28,232 nucleotides of DNA from NCBI GenBank assembly GCA_016180765.1, contig JACPAP010000132.1:1-28232 (forward strand), in the 5' to 3' direction. The DNA comes from Gemmatimonadota bacterium (GTDB lineage Bacteria > Gemmatimonadota > Gemmatimonadetes > Gemmatimonadales > GWC2-71-9). The notes beneath the pieces are model-generated. The model was not told the DNA's origin. It was given only the letters and a program-made list of their open reading frames with translations, and did not search any database. Positions 25,306-28,232 of this stretch are shown piece by piece. Each line of letters begins with the position of its first letter. Position 1 is the stretch's first letter. The position numbers and the translations under genes are program-made.

Positions 25306-25391
25306 TCAATCCGCCTGGGGTCAACCGGTCCGAGCGCGGTGAGTGCCCTGATGCCCTGGATCTGTTGCTCGCGCCGCAGGGCTATCCTCAC
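25302..25391 (-). CDS. 29-residue ORF overlapping two PIN genes, possible antitoxin or remnant
   Basis: A GTG at 25391 overlaps the stop of the upstream PIN gene (GTGA), and its own TGA at 25302-25304 overlaps the TTG start of the downstream PIN gene. The product, MRIALRREQQIQGIRALTAL and nine further residues, is basic at the N-terminus and would form one helix. I do not recognise it. Overlap on both sides is the layout of a translated, coupled cistron. It could be a mini-antitoxin, or the tail of one whose body was lost when the two modules were joined. Confidence 0.4.
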   Translation of the reverse strand: MRIALRREQQIQGIRALTALGPVDPRRID

Positions 25392-25789
25392 GGTACCACG
25401 TGAAACGCGCGGCGCCCCCCGAGGCGGTACACCCGGAAGTCGTCATCCAACGTGAAGATGGTGTCCACGCCCTCCCGCTCCGCTACGGCCACCTGGCTTG
25501 CGTCCGCGAAGTCCATCGGAACGTCCTGGTATTTGGTCATCAGTGAGGTCATTCGGCCCACCCGGTCCAGGATGTCCGCGATTTCCAGGGCCCCGGATTC
25601 GATCCGGGCTAGGAGTGCAATCTGCCCGGCCAGAGTCCCCAGCAGATACATGGCCTCCGCCACGACCGGCCAGGTCGTCACGAGACGACTGCGCTCACGC
25701 GTCATGAATTCGGTGCAGCGGGCGTGCGAGGCGTCCCCCGCGTCGAGGATGGCAACCAGCGGCCCGGTGTCAACCAGCAGCCGCTTCAT
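25388..25789 (-). CDS. vapC: VapC-type PIN ribonuclease toxin (RHH pair)
   Basis: The 133-residue protein is a full PIN domain: Asp in KRLLVDTGPLVAILD, Glu in WPVVAEAMYLL, Asp in PMDFADASQVAVAE and the closing TIFTLDDDFRVYRL. It is of the type usually paired with ribbon-helix-helix antitoxins. Its ATG overlaps the TGA of that antitoxin (ATGA), a standard toxin-antitoxin junction. All acidic residues are present, so it should be active if free. Its stop overlaps the start of the 29-codon ORF. The likely target class is structured RNA; nothing in the sequence shows which. Confidence 0.94.
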   Translation of the reverse strand: MKRLLVDTGPLVAILDAGDASHARCTEFMTRERSRLVTTWPVVAEAMYLLGTLAGQIALLARIESGALEIADILDRVGRMTSLMTKYQDVPMDFADASQVAVAEREGVDTIFTLDDDFRVYRLGGRRAFHVVP

Positions 25790-26043
25790 GCCCGCTTCTT
25801 GCGTCCCAGACCCTGGCGCAGCAGCTCCTCGGCCCGTCGGGCGCGATCGCCAGGGCCTAGATTCACGATGCCGATCACCTCATGCCACTGCTCATAGAGC
25901 GTCGGAGCCGCGTCGCCGTTGAGCGTCTCGTCCAACCGAGCGATCGCCTCACGCATCAGGTCCGACTTGGTGCGTCCGGTGATTCGCGCCAGCCGTTCGA
26001 GACGCGCTTGCGCCTGCTTGTCCAATCGAACGCTGGTCGGCAT
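25786..26043 (-). CDS. vapB: Ribbon-helix-helix antitoxin
   Basis: The 85-residue product begins MPTSVRLDKQAQARLERLA and continues RTKSDLMREAIARLDE, the classic RHH (CopG/MetJ) strand and two helices. The C-terminal half, LYEQWHEVIGIVNLGPG and RRAEELLRQGLGRKK, should bind the PIN toxin. The ATG at 26043 is the family start; the longer frame upstream has no RHH features. It overlaps the toxin start by four bases. An inverted repeat with GTACTAC/GTAATAC halves lies 20 nt upstream. Confidence 0.93.
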   Translation of the reverse strand: MPTSVRLDKQAQARLERLARITGRTKSDLMREAIARLDETLNGDAAPTLYEQWHEVIGIVNLGPGDRARRAEELLRQGLGRKKRA

Positions 26044-26063
26044 GGCCCGTGCTCCGCTGCTGT

Positions 26064-26082
26064 GTACTACAACGAGTAATAC
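26064..26082 (-). promoter_or_regulatory. Candidate operator of the RHH-PIN pair at 25.4-26.0 kb
   Basis: GTACTAC, five bases, then GTAATAC form an inverted repeat with one mismatch. It lies 20 nt before the antitoxin ATG in locally AT-richer DNA. RHH antitoxins bind such short inverted repeats. The rest of 26083-26233 shows no gene. Confidence 0.5.
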
Positions 26083-26233
26083 AGCCGGCGAGGCCCGGCA
26101 AGGGTGGCACCTCTTCGCAAGTGGTCGCAGGCGGGAGCCCGAATCATGCTGCTTTCGCTGTGGGCGAGGCAGCCTGAGAGGCCTCGGTACGCCTCCACCT
26201 GCCTGAGGGGAACGCACTGCGGGTTAGTGGAAC

Positions 26234-26316
26234 GGAGGGCGAGGGACTCGAACCCCCAAGGGCTTGCGCCCAGCGGTTTTCAAGACCGCTGCCTTACCAG
26301 TTAGGTCTAGCCCTCC
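26234..26316 (-). tRNA. tRNA-Ser (anticodon TGA)
   Basis: The 83-nt minus-strand gene has acceptor GGAGGGC pairing with GCCCTCC, an anticodon arm GCGGT-CTTGAAA-ACCGC with TGA, a long variable arm (GGGCGCAAGCCC) and a T arm with TTCGAGT, so it is class II and reads UCN codons. The D arm (GACCTAACTGGTAAGGC) is unusual: the normal GCC/GGC stem is not obvious and only CCT/AGG pairs. No CCA is encoded. It lies between two toxin-antitoxin pairs. Confidence 0.88.
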
Positions 26317-26376
26317 CGCGCCCAAAGATGATAGCCTGCAGGGGGTGCAGGCAACGTCCCCGCGCGGATCCGGAGC

Positions 26377-26805
26377 TCAAGCTGACAGAAGAGCGAACCC
26401 GGCCCGCTCGAAATCGCGATCGAATGCGAACGCCTCGGTGATATCCTCCCGGCGCATCACCTCGAAGCTCACCGCGTCTGCGAGACTGAAGCCACGGTTA
26501 AGGCGTTTGCGCAGCCAGGCTTCCACCGCCGCCTGCGTGAGTTCGGCATCCGCCCAGACAATGCGCTGCCGGGCGCGGAACGTCAGGCGATCCCAGAAGG
26601 CCAGCGCCGCATTCGCCCCCAGGCGGCGAGTCAGCAGGGCATGCGTCTCCGCCAACACGAGGTTGGTGGTCACCAGCTGGCGGCGTCCGTCCCGGATGCC
26701 CGGCCACGCGGCGGTGGCAGGGCGGTGTGCCTGGTCGGCACGGTGCAGCAGCGCGACCCAGGCCGACGTGTCTACGAAGAGCGCTTGCGCTTGGGCCGGT
26801 GCCAT
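26377..26805 (-). CDS. vapC: VapC-type PIN ribonuclease toxin (second RHH pair)
   Basis: The 142-residue product is a complete PIN domain: Asp in ALFVDTSAWVALLH, Glu in TTNLVLAETHALL, Asp in FSLADAVSFEVMRRE and the final AFAFDRDFERAGF. This is the type with 'VDTSAW' start and 'SL.DA.SF' third motif, well known among VapC toxins. It overlaps the upstream antitoxin gene by 34 nt, a stronger overlap than in the other pairs, which ties translation of the two together. All acidic residues are present. The first residues, MAPAQAQA, precede the domain; a later start is possible. Confidence 0.94.
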   Translation of the reverse strand: MAPAQAQALFVDTSAWVALLHRADQAHRPATAAWPGIRDGRRQLVTTNLVLAETHALLTRRLGANAALAFWDRLTFRARQRIVWADAELTQAAVEAWLRKRLNRGFSLADAVSFEVMRREDITEAFAFDRDFERAGFALLSA

Positions 26806-27074
26806 TCCGCTTCCACATCTTCAGCCAGGTACCGGTCATGCTCTTCGGCCAGGTCTCTCGGCGCACCCGGGGCGTCGAATGCGCCCACCAGGTCGTCGAG
26901 CGGATCGTAGTCCTGGGCCCGGCCGCTTCCGGCCAACGTGTCGAGTCCCCTTCGGAGGACCTCGGCACGGGACACGCCGAGCTCGCGCGCCAGTCGGTCG
27001 AGGCGAGCGCGCTCGGCTCCCGTGAGGTAGACCTGGATCGGCTCGCGAACCGCAGAGCGTTTGGATTTCGACAT
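26772..27074 (-). CDS. vapB: Ribbon-helix-helix antitoxin (second RHH pair)
   Basis: The 100-residue product has a basic N-terminus and the RHH core VREPIQVYLTGAERARLDRLA with RELGVSRAEVLRRGLDTL. The C-terminal half (YDPLDDLVGAFDAPG and LAEEHDRYLAEDVE) is acidic and should wrap the PIN toxin, the usual plan. The ATG at 27074 is at the family position. The 105 nt upstream contain the most AT-rich patch of the window with clear inverted repeats. Its 3' end overlaps the toxin by 34 nt. Confidence 0.94.
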   Translation of the reverse strand: MSKSKRSAVREPIQVYLTGAERARLDRLARELGVSRAEVLRRGLDTLAGSGRAQDYDPLDDLVGAFDAPGAPRDLAEEHDRYLAEDVEAEWHRPKRKRSS

Positions 27075-27085
27075 GCTAAATTAAG

Positions 27086-27106
27086 ATAATTCACCTGGCA
27101 AATTAT
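27086..27106 (-). promoter_or_regulatory. Candidate operator of the RHH-PIN pair at 26.4-27.1 kb
   Basis: ATAATT (27086-27091) and AATTAT (27101-27106) form a perfect 6-bp inverted repeat around nine bases. A second short one, AATTA-N3-TAATT on the coding strand, overlaps it toward the start codon. It lies 12 nt before the antitoxin ATG in strongly AT-rich DNA that also suits a promoter. Confidence 0.62.
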
Positions 27107-27179
27107 GGAAGGCGTGGGCGACCTCCACGCAGGAAGGGAACGCCGACACAACGCTGTTAGCTGTGTTGCGCCGCGCCAG

Positions 27180-27869
27180 CTATTTCGGCAACAACCCCCA
27201 GAACCGCTCATCCGTCGCGGTGATACGGAAAAGCTCCAGGTTGACGCACCGCGGGTGAAAGGCCTCGGGATCATACTCCTCGCCTACCCAGGTCACGTAC
27301 TCCTGATGCTCCGGATGCCCGGGATTGGCCAGAGCGGCCAGGAAGTCCTCGAAGCCGCCCACGCCGCCAACATCTTCGGGCGGACACGCCCGCGCACCGT
27401 CGAGGCAGTACGGCACCCGGGCCGACCGGTTGAGCCGCAGCGTGTTCTCGAGCACGACCTCGTGCTGCCAGTCGTCGCCGAAATCGTACTGGTAGGCGAA
27501 CCTGGCCCCGGGCGCGGGCGCGATGTCGCGCAGGGTCACGCTGTCGTACGCGACCGTGCCGTCGGGGAACTCATCGTCCGGCTCGCCATACCTGATCTTG
27601 CCGACTTCGAAGGCGTGAAGATGGTACCCCTGCCACCCCATGCAGGTGAGCAGCGCACGGTGGAGCGTGGCCAGCGGGATGTCGTAGGGCACGAGCAACC
27701 GGCGCCAGATGGGCGGCTCGATTCCGAGAAGCGTGACGCGCAGCTGGGCGATGCGCGGGGTACGGCGACGGCGTGTGGTACGTGGCAAGGGATCTGGCCT
27801 CGCGTTGGGGTCGTGGGCCAACGGATCGACGGGCAAGCGAGCATGAACCGCCCTGCGGCTCACCCGCAC
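27180..27869 (-). CDS. Plasmid pRiA4b ORF-3 family protein
   Basis: The product (229 residues from GTG 27869) matches the pRiA4b ORF-3 family: QLRVTLLGIEPPIWRRLLVP, ATLHRALLTCMGWQGYHLHAFEV, then FAYQYDFGDDWQHEVVLE, the PYCLDGARACPPEDVGGVGGFEDFL block, and NPGHPEHQEYVTWVGEEYDPEAFHP. The family is common on plasmids and in accessory regions; its role is not known. The start is uncertain: no ATG lies near, GTG 27869 and GTG 27863 are candidates, the latter overlapping the upstream stop as GTGA. The first 40 residues are basic and Pro/Arg-rich and not shared by the family. It appears coupled to the small protein gene upstream. Confidence 0.9.
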   Translation of the reverse strand: MRVSRRAVHARLPVDPLAHDPNARPDPLPRTTRRRRTPRIAQLRVTLLGIEPPIWRRLLVPYDIPLATLHRALLTCMGWQGYHLHAFEVGKIRYGEPDDEFPDGTVAYDSVTLRDIAPAPGARFAYQYDFGDDWQHEVVLENTLRLNRSARVPYCLDGARACPPEDVGGVGGFEDFLAALANPGHPEHQEYVTWVGEEYDPEAFHPRCVNLELFRITATDERFWGLLPK

Positions 27870-28225
27870 GCAGGCGCTGGATCCGCAGTTCCCGACCCTC
27901 GCCGGCGGGCCAGGACGCCGAACTGAAGGAAATATCGGCTGAGCCGGCGAGCCGATCCTTCCGGAGGATCGTCGTCGAAGAACAGCCGGCAGAACTCCTC
28001 CCGCGCGCGGAGGATCTCCCGCCGGCGATGCCCCCGCCAGCGCTCGTCCCGGACCGTCAGGTCGAAGAGCTCGAGCGCCCGTTCCAGCGCCCGCTCAAAC
28101 CGATCAGTTCGCTCCGCCTCCCACGCTCGGATCGCGCGGTCCACCTCGCTCCCCACATTGGCAAGCTGCTCGGCGAGGGTGAGGGTCTCCCACCGTCCCG
28201 CCGCGAGGCCCACGTGGATGGTCAT
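27860..28225 (-). CDS. Small helical conserved hypothetical protein
   Basis: The 121-residue product begins MTIHVGLAAGRWETLTLAEQLANVGSEVDRAIRAW in short conserved blocks and continues RALERALELFDLTV and LRAREEFCRLFFDD. This pattern (LAEQLANIGSEV...A...W, RALEL.DLT, REEFC..FF) recurs in a widespread small all-helical family in accessory regions, which has no assigned function as far as I know. There is no signal peptide or membrane helix. Its TGA overlaps the candidate GTG start of the pRiA4b-type gene, so the two are likely co-translated. The ATG at 28225 is close to the window edge and nothing upstream is visible. Confidence 0.82.
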   Translation of the reverse strand: MTIHVGLAAGRWETLTLAEQLANVGSEVDRAIRAWEAERTDRFERALERALELFDLTVRDERWRGHRRREILRAREEFCRLFFDDDPPEGSARRLSRYFLQFGVLARRRGSGTADPAPACG

Positions 28226-28232
28226 GACCCGT

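Noticed and set aside
27105..27926. 273-codon plus-strand frame opposite the pRiA4b-type gene
   Set aside because: The minus strand matches a known family through its whole length.

Overview
The window looks like part of a chromosome from a GC-rich Gram-negative bacterium, most plausibly a member of the Gemmatimonadota or a nearby phylum. This rests on the very high GC content, overlapping stop/start codons (GTGA, ATGA), a Tat substrate, a lipoprotein, DUF4159- and DUF4175-like genes and a large membrane Ser/Thr kinase. It is an inference from gene content; no rRNA is present to confirm it. I see no CRISPR array, transposase, integrase or phage gene.

Layout. (1) 1-5.8 kb is housekeeping and signalling: a partial HPt-like protein (-), pdxJ (-), a small lipoprotein (+), methylmalonyl-CoA epimerase (-), trxA (+), a DUF4388/PATAN-like protein (+) and rsmI (+). 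(2) 5.8-15.6 kb is one tight plus-strand operon with ATGA/GTGA junctions: DUF4159 protein, DUF4175-like giant coiled-coil membrane protein, TPR protein, Tat-exported protein, then a DinG-type helicase with an N-terminal JAB/MPN domain. A TonB-like single-pass protein follows. (3) 16.6-19.1 kb holds a RES-Xre toxin-antitoxin pair, gltX and tRNA-Ser(GCT), all minus. (4) 19.2-23.1 kb holds a 989-residue zinc-ribbon Ser/Thr kinase (-) and a small mechanosensitive-channel-like membrane protein (+). (5) 23.4-28.2 kb is an accessory island, all minus: a decayed FitAB pair, VapBC (AbrB/MazE type), a lone PIN toxin with a 29-codon ORF before it, two RHH-PIN pairs, tRNA-Ser(TGA), a pRiA4b ORF-3 family protein and a small helical protein.

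The most striking feature is not a gene. From 1 to 19.1 kb many junctions hold a long inverted repeat built from short reiterated words. There are several arm families: CCGTTCCAAC, GATTGCGAATTGCG, GTGAGAAGTGAG, GGCGGATAG, GGCGGCAG, CCGGGTCCC and CGCAGAG. They often sit flush against a stop or start codon. One family occurs four times within 5.3 kb with conserved arms but unrelated loops, one copy being inside a coding region. Another forms the alanine-rich core of a Tat signal peptide. I recognised none of these hairpins in the toxin-antitoxin island, which fits a separate origin for that island.

The 5.8-13 kb operon probably makes an envelope-associated complex (periplasmic DUF4159 protein, membrane DUF4175-like protein, exported TPR and Tat proteins), but its substrate cannot be read from sequence. 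The island is a cluster of growth-arrest modules; three of its antitoxin genes have AT-rich or palindromic operator candidates just upstream.
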